Assembly: GCF_002798405.1 (NCBI RefSeq)
Contig: NZ_PGGV01000033.1
Location: forward strand, 1-64,000
Reading direction: 5' to 3'
DNA length: 64,000 nucleotides
Source: Glycomyces xiaoerkulensis
Lineage (GTDB): Bacteria; Actinomycetota; Actinomycetes; Mycobacteriales; Micromonosporaceae
Shown: one piece after another, positions 1 through 8,635 of the stretch
Layout of the letters: each line of letters opens with the position of its first letter
Numbering within the stretch: the first letter of the stretch is position 1
Notes under the pieces: model-generated
Told to the model about the DNA's origin: nothing
What the model saw: the letters and a program-made list of their open reading frames with translations, nothing else
Databases searched by the model: none
Program-made: the position numbers and the translations under genes

Positions 1-399
1 GGTTGACCAGCATCCAGCCGCGGCGGTCGTCGGCGTCGATGTCCCAGCGGCGCCCCTCGCGCCGGTTGGGGCGTAGGCCCGCGGCCGCAGGGCCGGGGCC
101 GGGGTGTTGGTCGCAGTGCGCATGTGGGTGGATCCTGTCCTTACTGTTGGTGTCCGGTATTGGTTGCAATGGCAAGCTCTGCGGCGGCGCCGCACCCTTT
201 GCAGCCGGGGTCCCTTGGCCCGTGGCCGTGGTCCGGTGCTGCGTCCTCCGGTGCCGACCGGGGGGTTCCGATGTGATTCCCCGCCGCGAATCGCACCAGC
301 GGCCATAGGGGACCCTGAGCTGCAAAGGGATGGGCTCCGCCCATGAGCTTGCCCGCTCACCGCACGGCGCCGTCCCGCGCTCGTCCCCGAGCACCTCGT
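1..399. other. Left edge, no assignable gene
   Basis: No frame here is convincing. One minus-strand frame stays open from the left edge to beyond about position 290 and includes a plausible stretch (RRWDIDADDRRGWMLVN, positions 2-55). It could be the N-terminal part of a gene running off the window. GC-rich DNA leaves frames open by chance, and I see no ribosome binding site or clear start, so I do not call a CDS. Confidence 0.3.
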
Positions 400-690
400 T
401 CATCCTTCGCAGTCGCGGAACGTGTCGAGCCAGATGCGGACGGCGGCGGCGATGAGGGGGCCGGAATGGGTTCCGGCCCAGTCGGCGTGGGCCGGTTCGG
501 GCAGCACCAGGCGAGGCGAGTGGCCGTCGAGTCCGACCACGGAGCCGAGTCCGGGCGGGGTCTGTGCGCACAGCAGCAGGCGGAGCCGGTCCTGGCCGAT
601 GGGCCAGGAGTATTGGACGAGGCGGCCGTCGACGCTTTCGACGCCGAGGACGGGGAGCCCGGCGGCGTCGATCTCGGTGAGTGTCATCAT
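400..690 (-). CDS. Hypothetical protein, 96 aa
   Basis: I do not recognise this small protein. It begins Met-Met (ATGs at 690 and 687). Its start overlaps the stop of the upstream gene by four bases (ATGA at 690-687), so the two are probably translationally coupled. It has no signal peptide or membrane segment, and it is moderately acidic at the C-terminus (DTFRDCEG). The middle has alternating hydrophobic stretches (LRLLLCAQ, PLIAAAVRIWLDTF) that suggest a small folded domain. The coupling to a single-pass membrane protein suggests that the two work together. Confidence 0.55.
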   Translation of the reverse strand: MMTLTEIDAAGLPVLGVESVDGRLVQYSWPIGQDRLRLLLCAQTPPGLGSVVGLDGHSPRLVLPEPAHADWAGTHSGPLIAAAVRIWLDTFRDCEG

Positions 691-1406
691 GCGGCACCTC
701 CCGGAGCGATCGCGACGGCCGGTCGTCTCCGTCCGTCCAGCCCGGGCGGGATGGGGACGATCAGATACCGCGACCCGTCCGGACGGGTGTGGAGGCCGGG
801 CGCGTCCGGATCCGGCTCGGGCGGCCGGTCCGGAGCGGGCGGTTCGCTCGGCGGGGTGAAGCGCTCCGGCCCAGGTGACGACTCACGATCGCAGTCCCGG
901 TCGGTACGGCCGCCCTGGCCGCCCGGGGACTCGAAATAGGCCCAGGGAAGGCCGGAGGCGAGGGCGGCGAGCATGAGATAGGCGAGGCCGAGCAGCAGCA
1001 TCAGCCGTCTCCCGGCCCGATGCTCGCCCGCGGCCGGGACGGCCGGTGCCGCAACCCCCGAGGCCTGGTCAGCGCCCACGGCAGGGAGATTCGCGGTGGT
1101 CACGGGCGCGGTCCCGACGTGTCTCGGTGGTGCCGCGGAGTCGGGTTCGGTGTCTTCGAACGACACGCGCCAGGCGTGGGAGATACGCGGTTGGGGTTCG
1201 GGGCGGCGGGTCGTGATGAACGGGTTCGGGCGTTCGACCGGGAGTGTCCACGGCTCCCACGGTTCGCGGGCACGCGGCGTTCCGGGCGTGTCGGGCCTTG
1301 CCCAGGCCGGGGTCGCGGAGGTGGGCCGGACGGCCTTCCAGCAGATGGCGGCGGCGTTTCGCTCTGGTGCGTGCACGGAGTTTTCGCGTAGCCTGACAGA
1401 GACCAA
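687..1406 (-). CDS. Proline-rich single-pass membrane protein, 239 aa
   Basis: This protein is of unknown function. Residues 1-130 are polar and proline-rich. They are followed by one hydrophobic segment (about residues 134-153, LMLLLGLAYLMLAALASGLP). A second proline- and aspartate-rich stretch (PPSEPPAPDRPPEPDPDAP) leads to a short C-terminal module ending GSRYLIVPIPPGLDG. The long disordered arms around a single helix suggest a membrane-anchored scaffold. The start is uncertain: the longest frame uses TTG at 1406 with AAGGA 9 bases upstream, and a GTG lies about 10 codons further in. Its stop overlaps the start of the 96-residue gene. Confidence 0.6.
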   Translation of the reverse strand: MVSVRLRENSVHAPERNAAAICWKAVRPTSATPAWARPDTPGTPRAREPWEPWTLPVERPNPFITTRRPEPQPRISHAWRVSFEDTEPDSAAPPRHVGTAPVTTANLPAVGADQASGVAAPAVPAAGEHRAGRRLMLLLGLAYLMLAALASGLPWAYFESPGGQGGRTDRDCDRESSPGPERFTPPSEPPAPDRPPEPDPDAPGLHTRPDGSRYLIVPIPPGLDGRRRPAVAIAPGGAA

Positions 1407-1763
1407 GGGAGGTATTCCTTCCGATGGTGAGGAGGCGGCCCGCCAGACTGTTTGGCGATAGCGCGGCGGGCCGCCGACGTCCTATTCGGTTTTCGCGCTG
1501 GGCGTGTGTCGAAACTCTGACATCGGGGTCAGATCCGAGTCAAGGACGACACGCCCGCCCGTGCGAAAAGTTGTCCACACGTGCCGCGGGCCATCTTGAG
1601 GTCCATGTGCTTGACGAACCGGTGCCAAGACGGCGCGACCGCGCGGGCCAACTGCGAGAGCGCGTGCTGGACCCAGGTGAGTGCGGTGGTGTCCGAGACT
1701 CCGGACACCACCGCGCCTTTTCGGGTTGCCGAAGGCTCACCCGTCTGGCGTAAAGTGCAGTCC
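1407..1763. other. Intergenic region, no gene seen
   Basis: This gap lies between divergent genes. Short frames cross it on both strands, but none has a start signal or protein-like composition. It contains one strong rho-independent-type hairpin (1683-1721), which could end an unannotated plus-strand transcript coming from about 1420-1680. Confidence 0.4.
1683..1721 (+). terminator. Strong hairpin with T-run
   Basis: A perfect 13-bp stem (GCGGTGGTGTCCG, loop AGACTC, then its complement) is followed by GCCTTTT. No plus-strand gene lies upstream within 280 bases, so it may end a small RNA or an unrecognised transcript. Confidence 0.6.
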
Positions 1764-1952
1764 ATGGCAGTCTCCGATGGCGACCGTTCCGTCGAGTTGA
1801 ACGACGAGGACCTCGCGGTGCTCCCCGACCAGACCTCGGACGAAAGCGACTTCGGCTGGGGGGAGGCGACCGAGCCCCGCCGGGCGCGCGCCCGGCGCAG
1901 CCTGTCGGCCCGCGACATCGAACTCCTCGACGAGCGCCCGCCCCACTGGTAG
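1764..1952 (+). CDS. Small acidic actinobacterial protein, 62 aa
   Basis: The protein carries a DESDFGWGE block in the middle and ends DIELLDERPPHW. From memory, this pattern (D-x-GWGE, then a C-terminal RPPHW) recurs in short conserved actinobacterial proteins of unknown function. The ATG at 1764 is preceded by TAAAGT with a 7-base gap and no Shine-Dalgarno sequence, so translation is probably leaderless. A longer in-frame extension back to 1581 would run through the 1683-1721 hairpin and is rejected. Confidence 0.7.
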   Translation: MAVSDGDRSVELNDEDLAVLPDQTSDESDFGWGEATEPRRARARRSLSARDIELLDERPPHW

Positions 1953-2044
1953 AGGCGAACTCGGCCGTGAGAGCCCGGAGCTCCCCGTTCAGTCCGGGCT
2001 GGGCCGGATCCGGCGCGGACCCTGCGGCGCGGCAACGGCTAAGA

Positions 2045-2082
2045 CCCGGTCGGCGGTGCTGGGAGGCGGTCCGCCGACCGGG
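2045..2082 (-). terminator. Terminator hairpin after malG
   Basis: A perfect 12-bp stem (CCCGGTCGGCGG and its complement) with a 14-base loop lies 26 bases beyond the malG stop. There is no T-run, as is common for actinomycete terminators. Confidence 0.5.
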
Positions 2083-2107
2083 CCGGTGTGTCGAGCAGTG
2101 GCTCGGT

Positions 2108-3046
2108 CTATCCCTTGACGGCGCCTCCGGTCAGGCCCGAGACGATGTAGCGCTGCAAGCTCATGAACACCGTCACCGTCAGCACCGACGTCAGCAGCGC
2201 CCCCGCGGCGAAGACGCCGAAGTAGCTCGCCGGAGCGTTCTCGGCGACCAGGGTCTTCAGGCCCACGGCGAGGGTCATCTGCTCGCGGTCGGTCAGGAAC
2301 AGGCTGGCGAGGATGAAGTCGTTGATGGTGCCGACGAACGCCAGGATCCCCGAAATGGCGATGATCGGCGCCGCCAGCGGCAGGATCATGCCGAAGAAGA
2401 TCTGCGCATGGCTGGCCCCGTCGATCGTGGCCGCCTCGTCCAGCTCCTTCGGGATCGTGTCGAAGAAGCCCTTCATCAGCCAAGTCGAGACCCCGAGCGC
2501 ACCGCCCATGTAGACCAGCATCAGCCCGAGCCTGGTGTTCAGGCCCGCGACCGGGTAGTACTCGCCGATGCCCCCGAAGATCAGGTACAGGGCCACGACC
2601 GCCAGGAACGCCGGGAACATCTGGATCAGCAGCAGGAACAGCAGCATGGGGCGCCGCCCGGTGAAGCGGAACCGGCTGAAGGCGTAGGCGGCCAGCGAGG
2701 AGATGAAGATCGAGATGAACGCCGCCGGTAGCGCGATCACCAGCGAATTCGCGAACCAGTGCGCGAAGGGGATGTTCTCCTCGGTGAACAGCCGCCGGAA
2801 GTTGTTCAGGCTGAACGAGTCCGGCAGCAGGTTCGTCGTCGACAGCGTCCCGTTCGGATTGAACGCCGCCGAGACCACGTAGACGATCGGGATCAGGGAG
2901 AACACCAGGACCAGCACGGCCACCAGGTGCCGCCAGCCGGTGTCCGACGCCCACCTGGACCAGCGCGACTTCCTGCTTCGCGGGGATCGCCGGACGGTGC
3001 GGTCGGTGCGCGGGGCGGGCGTCGGCGGTTCGGAAGTACGGGTCAT
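2108..3046 (-). CDS. malG: Maltose/maltodextrin ABC transporter permease MalG
   Basis: This is the second inner-membrane permease of a carbohydrate ABC importer (312 aa, CUT1 family). The N-terminus is basic and cytoplasmic, and about six membrane helices follow. The EAA loop that contacts the ATPase reads LDEAATIDGASHAQIFFG. The ATG at 3046 overlaps the malF stop by four bases (ATGA), which shows one operon malE-malF-malG. No malK ATPase gene is in the window. In other actinomycetes a shared ATPase (MsiK) encoded elsewhere serves such importers. Maltose specificity is inferred from the neighbouring GH13 enzyme and from the form of MalF. Confidence 0.9.
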   Translation of the reverse strand: MTRTSEPPTPAPRTDRTVRRSPRSRKSRWSRWASDTGWRHLVAVLVLVFSLIPIVYVVSAAFNPNGTLSTTNLLPDSFSLNNFRRLFTEENIPFAHWFANSLVIALPAAFISIFISSLAAYAFSRFRFTGRRPMLLFLLLIQMFPAFLAVVALYLIFGGIGEYYPVAGLNTRLGLMLVYMGGALGVSTWLMKGFFDTIPKELDEAATIDGASHAQIFFGMILPLAAPIIAISGILAFVGTINDFILASLFLTDREQMTLAVGLKTLVAENAPASYFGVFAAGALLTSVLTVTVFMSLQRYIVSGLTGGAVKG

Positions 3047-4590
3047 GAGTACACGTCCTCCTGCTTGCGGGTGCTGCGGAACATGACCGCCGAGATGGTC
3101 GCGACGATGATGAAGATGAAGACGCTGATCGCGCTGGCGAAGCCGTAGTCGGAGCTGGCCGATCCGAATGCCTGCCGGAAGGCGTAGGTGATCAGCAGGT
3201 CGGTACCGCCCGCGTCGTCGCCGGCGCGGAACGGCCCGCCGCCGGTGAGCAGTTCGATCGCGTTGAAGTTGTTGAAGTTGAACGCGAAGCTCGAGATCAG
3301 CAGCGGTGTCAGCGCCACCAGCAGCAGCGGGAGGGTGATCTTGCGGAAGGCGGTGACGCCGCCGGCGCCGTCGATCTTGGCCGCCTCCAGCGAATCCGCC
3401 GGCAGCGCCTGGAGGGCCCCGAGGCTGATCAGGAACATGTACGGGAAGCCCAGCCAGGTGTTGGTCAGCAGCGCCATGGCGCGGGCCGCCCAGGCGTCGC
3501 CGAACCAGTTGACGTCCAGGCCCAGCAGGTCGTTGACCAACCCGAAGTCCCGGTTGAACATCTGGGCCCAGACCAGGATCATGGCGAACGCCGGCATCGC
3601 GTAGGGCAGGATCAGGACCGCCCGGTAGGCCTTGGTGCCGCGCATGCCCGGCCTGTTGAGGGCCATCGCCGATCCCAGCCCGACCGCGAAGGTCAGCAAC
3701 ACGCTCCCGGCTGCGAAGACGAGGTTCCAGACGAAGACGCCGAGGAACGGGCCGCGGATGTCCGGATCGGTCAGGACCCGCGCGTAGTTGTCGAGTCCGA
3801 TGTTGACCCGCCAGCCGACCAGCGCCTCCTGCCCGTCCTCGGTGAGGAAGACGCCGGCCTCGTCGTCGGCGTGCCAGACGGTGCCCGTGGCCGAGTCGGT
3901 GATGCAGTCGCAGGACTCGTCGTAGGAGCGGGTGGAGGCCCCTTCGAAGGCCGACAGGCCCTGCACCCTGATACCGGTGTTCTCGCCGGTGGGCACGGCC
4001 AGCGCCGTCAGCTCGTCCTGGCGTTCGTTCAGTTCGGCGAGGTCCCAGACGCTGTAGTCTTCGGCGCCGGTGATGCGGCCGGTCTCGTCGGTCTCGGCAC
4101 CGGGCAGTTCGGTCAGGCCCTCCTCGGTACCGGCCCAGGTGGAGCCGTCGGAGGTGTCGGTGAGCAGGAGGGTGAGCTCGCCGGAGGCGGATTCGCCCGC
4201 GGCGAGCAGGTAGGTGGTGCCGCCCGGGGTCTGCTGGACCCCGGCCGCGACGATCGCCTCGATGGCCTGGTCCTTGCCGACCCGGTGGCCGTCTCCGTAG
4301 TTGGAGAAGGAGGTGCCGATGGTCATGATGACCGGGATGATCTGGAAGGCGATCAGGAGCAGCGTGCCGGGCAGGAGGTACTTCGGGGGGATCTTGCGGC
4401 GCTGCAGGTAGAGATGGAAGACGATGGCGACGACGGCCGCCTCGACGGCCAGGGCCCACCAGGCCTCGGCTCGGATGAGGGGCAACGCCGCCCAGACGGC
4501 CAGGGCCGTCACCACGGCGAGCACGGCGATCTTGATGATCATGCCCGTGGCGGTGCCGGACCCGGCCGACTGGGAACGCTGGTCGAGCAC
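3043..4590 (-). CDS. malF: Maltose/maltodextrin ABC transporter permease MalF with large P2-like loop
   Basis: At 515 aa this permease is far longer than the roughly 300 residues usual for actinobacterial sugar permeases. Three N-terminal helices (about residues 17-38, 45-62 and 73-92) precede a hydrophilic stretch of about 160 residues (100-260) before the conserved permease core. E. coli MalF has an extracytoplasmic P2 domain in the same place, which contacts MalE. The EAA motif reads LEAAKIDGAGGVTAFRK. Translation starts at GTG 4590, 29 bases after the malE stop, and the end overlaps malG by four bases. Confidence 0.88.
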   Translation of the reverse strand: MLDQRSQSAGSGTATGMIIKIAVLAVVTALAVWAALPLIRAEAWWALAVEAAVVAIVFHLYLQRRKIPPKYLLPGTLLLIAFQIIPVIMTIGTSFSNYGDGHRVGKDQAIEAIVAAGVQQTPGGTTYLLAAGESASGELTLLLTDTSDGSTWAGTEEGLTELPGAETDETGRITGAEDYSVWDLAELNERQDELTALAVPTGENTGIRVQGLSAFEGASTRSYDESCDCITDSATGTVWHADDEAGVFLTEDGQEALVGWRVNIGLDNYARVLTDPDIRGPFLGVFVWNLVFAAGSVLLTFAVGLGSAMALNRPGMRGTKAYRAVLILPYAMPAFAMILVWAQMFNRDFGLVNDLLGLDVNWFGDAWAARAMALLTNTWLGFPYMFLISLGALQALPADSLEAAKIDGAGGVTAFRKITLPLLLVALTPLLISSFAFNFNNFNAIELLTGGGPFRAGDDAGGTDLLITYAFRQAFGSASSDYGFASAISVFIFIIVATISAVMFRSTRKQEDVYS

Positions 4591-4619
4591 TGCGAAGCTT
4601 CCTTTGCTCGTTGGTCGGC

Positions 4620-5861
4620 TTAGGAGCCCGCGATGGCGTCGCGGATGCTCTGGGCGGCTGTCGCGGCGGCGTCCTCTCCGGAGGTGGTGCCGTCGACGCT
4701 GTCGGCTTCGGCGCGGCCGAACGGCTCCCAGACGGCGTTCATGGCCGGGATGTTCGGCATGGGCAGCGCGTTCTCGCCTGCCGCGGCGAAGCCTTGGACG
4801 TCGGCGTTGCCTTCGGAGTATGCCTCGGCGGCGGAGGTGAGGGCGGGCAGGCGCCCGCCGGCTTCGGCGAGCTGGAGCTGGAGTTCCTCGGTGAGCACGT
4901 AGTTCGTGACGAATTCCTGCGCGAAGAGGGCGTTCTGGGCCGAGGCGGAGACGTAGAAGCCCTGGACGCCCATGAACGGGGACGCCGGGTTCTGTCCTTC
5001 GAAGCCGGGAATGGCGCTGACCTCGTATTCGATTCCGGCGTTCTGGGCGTCGGTGAGCGCCCAGGGGCCGGAGATGAGGAAGGGCGCCTTGCCTTCGGTG
5101 AAGAAGGGGATGGCGTTCGAGCCGTCGACGGAGGTCGACAGGACTCCGTCGGAGCCGAGTTCGGCGAACTTCTCGAAGGCGGCGACACCGCCGGGCGAGT
5201 CGACGCCGACGTCGCTCGGGTCGGTGCCCTCGGCGCCGAACAGGTAGCCGCCCATGGAGGAGAAGATCGGGTAGCCGTGGTAGGCGTCGCCGTCCGGTCC
5301 GACCGGGAGCAGCAGCGAGTTCTCGGTGCCGGCGGCTTCCCCGGCCGCGACGAGCTCTTCGAACGTCGTCGGGGCCTCGGCGGCCAGGGCGGTGTTGCGG
5401 ATCAGGCCGATGTTCTCGATGGCGTAGGGCACGGCGTAGAGGTTGCCCTCGACGGTGAACGCCGAGACCGAGGCCTCGTTCAACGCGGATTCCTGGTTGC
5501 CGGTCAGCGTGACCGGGCTGATGACGCCGTCTGCGGCGAGTTGTCCGGCCCAGTCGTGTGCGCCGACGACGATGTCGGGGCCTTCGCCCTGCTCGGCGGC
5601 GGCGATGAAGTCCTCGCGAAGGGTTTCCACGTGCTCCTCCACGGTGACCTTGACGCCGACCTGGGACTCGAATCCCGACACGTACTCCTTGAGGACCGGC
5701 GTGCGGGTCTCGTCGGCCCAGATGACCAGTTCGCCGGAGAACTCCTGACCGTCTTCGTCGCTGCTGCCGGAGCCGTTCTCCTCGTCACCGTTTCCGCAGG
5801 CGGCCGCGGCGCTGAACGCGGCGGCGGAGACGGCGGCGGTGCCGATGGTCCTTCTACGCAT
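4620..5861 (-). CDS. malE: Maltose/maltodextrin-binding lipoprotein MalE
   Basis: This is the extracellular solute-binding protein (413 aa) that captures the sugar and delivers it to MalFG. It has an MRRR N-terminus, a short hydrophobic stretch and a lipobox-like AAAAC with the lipidated Cys at residue 22. A Gly/Ser/Glu/Asp linker follows. The MBP-family signature LVIWADETRTPVLKEY and late blocks PFMGVQGFYVS and LPALTSAAEAY are present. I start at the ATG at 5861 because AGGAGAGG lies about 10 bases upstream and the signal peptide begins there. It is the first gene of the malEFG operon and faces the LacI regulator. Confidence 0.92.
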   Translation of the reverse strand: MRRRTIGTAAVSAAAFSAAAACGNGDEENGSGSSDEDGQEFSGELVIWADETRTPVLKEYVSGFESQVGVKVTVEEHVETLREDFIAAAEQGEGPDIVVGAHDWAGQLAADGVISPVTLTGNQESALNEASVSAFTVEGNLYAVPYAIENIGLIRNTALAAEAPTTFEELVAAGEAAGTENSLLLPVGPDGDAYHGYPIFSSMGGYLFGAEGTDPSDVGVDSPGGVAAFEKFAELGSDGVLSTSVDGSNAIPFFTEGKAPFLISGPWALTDAQNAGIEYEVSAIPGFEGQNPASPFMGVQGFYVSASAQNALFAQEFVTNYVLTEELQLQLAEAGGRLPALTSAAEAYSEGNADVQGFAAAGENALPMPNIPAMNAVWEPFGRAEADSVDGTTSGEDAAATAAQSIRDAIAGS

Positions 5862-6031
5862 GGTGTAGTACCTCTCCTCGTTGAGGTGGCCCGCCGCGCT
5901 GTCGGGCTGGGCCGTGGCGGAGATCATGGGCTTGGTGCCCGTGACTCCCCGAAGGTTAGCAAGATGTTTCAGAAACAGGAAACCCTTGCAACCAAACTGT
6001 TGCCAAGTTTCAGATAGGCTACGCTGTCATC
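5862..6031. promoter_or_regulatory. malE/malR divergent control region
   Basis: This is a 170-bp AT-rich divergent region. Half-sites resembling MalR-type operators cluster here: TTAGCAAG (5957-5964), CTTGCAA (5985-5991) and GTTGCCAAG (5999-6007). The last two form an imperfect inverted repeat. A perfect short palindrome GTTTCAGAAAC lies at 5966-5976. A -10-like TAGGCT (6015-6020) precedes the regulator start. Binding of the LacI-type protein here, released by maltose or a derivative, is inferred from family behaviour. Confidence 0.65.
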
Positions 6032-7042
6032 ATGCGGCTTCGACTCTCCGACATCTCCCGCCAGGCCGGCGTCAGCGAGGCAACGGTGTCCAGGGTGCTG
6101 AACGACAAACCCGGCGTGGGACCTCAGACCCGGCAATCGGTCCTCACCGCGCTCGACGTGCTCGGCTACGAGCGCCCCCAGGCGCTCCGCAAACACGCCA
6201 TCGGCCTGATCGGCCTGGTCGTGCCCGAACTCGAGAACCCCATATTCCCCCTGTACGCGCAGACGATCTCGAACGTGCTGGCCGGTTCGGGCTACACCCC
6301 GGTGCTGTGCACGCAGACCCCGGGCGGGGTCTCGGAGGACGAGTTCGTGGAGATGCTGCGCGAGCGGGCCGTCGCGGGCATCATCTTCGTCTCCGGCCTC
6401 CACGCCGACACCACCGCCGGCACCGACCGGTACCGGGAATTGCAGGAGAAGCGCCTGCCGATCGCGTTCGTCACCGGCCACCCCGAGGGCGTCGAAGCCG
6501 CCTCGTTCTCGTGCGACGACACCGTTTCGGCGCGGATCGGCGTCGAGCACCTGGCCGGACTGGGCCACCGGCGCATCGGGCTGGTCTCCGGCCCCGACCG
6601 GTACTGGCCGGTGCAGCGCAAGATCCGCGGCTACCGGGCCGCCATGCAGCGGGTCGGGCCCGAGCTGATCGAGCTGACCCTGTTCGGCGAGCAGGGCGGC
6701 TACGCCGCCGCCTCCCGCCTGATCGAACGCGGCGCGACCGCGGTCATGTGCGGATCGGACATGATGGCGCTCGGCGCGATCCGGGCCGCCGAGGAGCGCG
6801 GCCTGCGAGTCCCGCAAGACTTTTCGGTGGTCGGCTACGACGACTCCCCGCTCATCGCACACACCAACCCCCCGCTGACGACCGTGCGGCAGCCGGTGCG
6901 CGACATCGCCACCGCCGCGGCGCGGGCGCTGCTCGACGAGATCGCCGGGCAGCCCACACCGTCGTCGGAATACCTGTTCCGGCCCGAACTCGTCGTACGC
7001 GGCTCCACCGGTGCGGCACCCGATCAGAGAGGAAACTCATGA
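6032..7042 (+). CDS. malR: LacI-family regulator of the maltose locus
   Basis: This 336-aa protein has the LacI architecture. The N-terminal helix-turn-helix is at residues 5-24 (LSDISRQAGVSEATVSRVLN), followed by a hinge and a periplasmic-binding-like ligand domain from about residue 55 (GLIGLVVPELENPIFPLYAQ). Blocks GLGHRRIGLVSG and DFSVVGYDDSPL are typical of the family. It is divergent from malEFG and overlaps the downstream alpha-glucosidase gene by four bases (ATGA). It therefore probably represses both units. The symbol is assigned by context. Confidence 0.88.
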   Translation: MRLRLSDISRQAGVSEATVSRVLNDKPGVGPQTRQSVLTALDVLGYERPQALRKHAIGLIGLVVPELENPIFPLYAQTISNVLAGSGYTPVLCTQTPGGVSEDEFVEMLRERAVAGIIFVSGLHADTTAGTDRYRELQEKRLPIAFVTGHPEGVEAASFSCDDTVSARIGVEHLAGLGHRRIGLVSGPDRYWPVQRKIRGYRAAMQRVGPELIELTLFGEQGGYAAASRLIERGATAVMCGSDMMALGAIRAAEERGLRVPQDFSVVGYDDSPLIAHTNPPLTTVRQPVRDIATAAARALLDEIAGQPTPSSEYLFRPELVVRGSTGAAPDQRGNS

Positions 7043-8592
7043 GCGACAACTGGTGGCGCGAGGCGGTCATCTACCAGGTGTATCCGCGCTCGTTCGCCGA
7101 CGGGAACGGCGACGGCATGGGCGACCTGGAGGGCGTGCGCTCCCGGATCCCCTACCTCGCCCGACTGGGCGTGGACGCGATCTGGCTGTCGCCGTTCTAC
7201 GCCTCCCCGCAGCACGACGCGGGCTACGACGTCTCCGACTACCGGGCGGTCGACGAGCGGTTCGGCACGCTCGAAGACTTCGACGCCATGATGGCGGCCG
7301 CCCACGAAGCCGGGATCCGCATCATCGTCGACCTGGTCCCCAACCACACCTCCAGCGAGCACGAATGGTTCACCGCCGCGCTCGCGGCCGAGCCGGGCAG
7401 CCCCGAGCGGGCCCGCTACCACTTCCGCGACGTCGACCCCGGCCGCCCCGAGGCGCCGCCGAACAACTGGCAGTCGATCTTCGGCGGCCCGGCCTGGACG
7501 AAGACCCCGGACGGGCGGCAGTGGTACCTGCACCTGTTCGACTCCTCCCAGCCGGACCTGAACTGGGACAACCCCGAGGTCCACGCCGAGTTCGAGTCGG
7601 TGCTGCGGTTCTGGCTCGACCGGGGCGTCGACGGTTTCCGGATCGACGTCGCGCACGGCATGGTGAAGGCCGACGGGCTGCCGGACACCGGCGGCGACGG
7701 CTCGATCGAGATGATCGGGACCACGCATGCGCCGTTCTTCGACCAGGACGGCGTCCACGAGATCTACCGCCGCTGGCGGCCGATCATCGAGCAGTACGAG
7801 GGCGACCGGATCTTCGTGGCCGAGGCCTGGACCGACTCGCCGGAGCGGCGGGCGCTCTACCTGCGGCCCGACGAACTGCACCAGGCGTTCAACTTCGATC
7901 TGGTGCTGGCCCCGTTCGCGGCGGCGGACTTCCGCAAGGCGATCGACGCCGAGATCGCCAACAACGCCGGGATCGGCGCGCCGAGCACCTGGGTGCTGTC
8001 GAACCACGACGTGCAGCGGCACGTGACCCGCTACGGCGACGGCGAGACGGGCCTCGGCCGCGCCCGGGCCGCGACGCAGTTGCTGCTCGCGCTGCCGGGG
8101 GTGGTGTACGTCTACCAGGGCGAGGAGCTGGGCCTGAACGAGGTGCTGGACCTGCCCGACGAGGTCCGCGAGGACCCGACGTTCCACCGCACCGGCGGCG
8201 AGCAGATCGGCCGCGATGGCTGCCGGGTGCCGCTGCCGTGGAAGACCGAAGGCCCATCGTTGGGATTCGGCGACAAGGCGCCGTGGCTGCCGCAGCCCCA
8301 GGACTGGGCCGGGAAGTCGGCCCAGTCCCAGGACGGCGTCCAAGGCTCGATGCTGGAGTTCTACCGCACGGCGATCGCACTGCGAAAGAGCCACAAGGCG
8401 ACCGGCCTGACCTGGCTGGAGGACCCGGGCGAGAACGCCTTCGCGTTCGACAACGGCGCGCTGGTGTGCGTGACGAACTTCGGCCAGGACCCGGTGAGCC
8501 TCGACGGCTACGAGGGCGAGGTCCTCCTGTCGAGCACCGACCTGCAGGACGGCCGCCTCCCGGGAGGCGCCACCGTCTGGTTCGAGAAGTAG
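7039..8592 (+). CDS. GH13 alpha-glucosidase (oligo-1,6-glucosidase/AglA type)
   Basis: This cytoplasmic glycoside hydrolase family 13 enzyme (517 aa) hydrolyses imported malto-oligosaccharides to glucose. The (beta/alpha)8 signatures are in order: WWREAVIYQVYPRSF near the N-terminus, DLVPNHTS (98-105), GFRIDVAHG with nucleophile Asp203, FVAEAW with acid/base Glu262, and LSNHDVQRH with Asp324. The start at ATG 7039 has AGAGAGGA 7 bases upstream and overlaps the regulator stop. A longer frame reaching back to 5881 belongs to a different frame of malR. Cleavage of alpha-1,4 versus alpha-1,6 bonds cannot be settled from sequence alone. Confidence 0.92.
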   Translation: MSDNWWREAVIYQVYPRSFADGNGDGMGDLEGVRSRIPYLARLGVDAIWLSPFYASPQHDAGYDVSDYRAVDERFGTLEDFDAMMAAAHEAGIRIIVDLVPNHTSSEHEWFTAALAAEPGSPERARYHFRDVDPGRPEAPPNNWQSIFGGPAWTKTPDGRQWYLHLFDSSQPDLNWDNPEVHAEFESVLRFWLDRGVDGFRIDVAHGMVKADGLPDTGGDGSIEMIGTTHAPFFDQDGVHEIYRRWRPIIEQYEGDRIFVAEAWTDSPERRALYLRPDELHQAFNFDLVLAPFAAADFRKAIDAEIANNAGIGAPSTWVLSNHDVQRHVTRYGDGETGLGRARAATQLLLALPGVVYVYQGEELGLNEVLDLPDEVREDPTFHRTGGEQIGRDGCRVPLPWKTEGPSLGFGDKAPWLPQPQDWAGKSAQSQDGVQGSMLEFYRTAIALRKSHKATGLTWLEDPGENAFAFDNGALVCVTNFGQDPVSLDGYEGEVLLSSTDLQDGRLPGGATVWFEK

Positions 8593-8602
8593 CGGTCCTT
8601 GG

Positions 8603-8635
8603 GGCTGATCGGCGGGCCTCGCCCGCCGATCAGCC
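8603..8635. terminator. Bidirectional hairpin between GH13 gene and vapC
   Basis: A perfect 15-bp stem with a 3-base loop (GGCTGATCGGCGGGC, CTC, complement) lies between two convergent genes. It overlaps the vapC stop codon at 8630-8632. There is no T-run on either strand. Confidence 0.65.

Noticed and set aside
1424-1753. 109-residue plus-strand frame
   Set aside because: Arg-rich chance frame that reads through the strong hairpin at 1683-1721.
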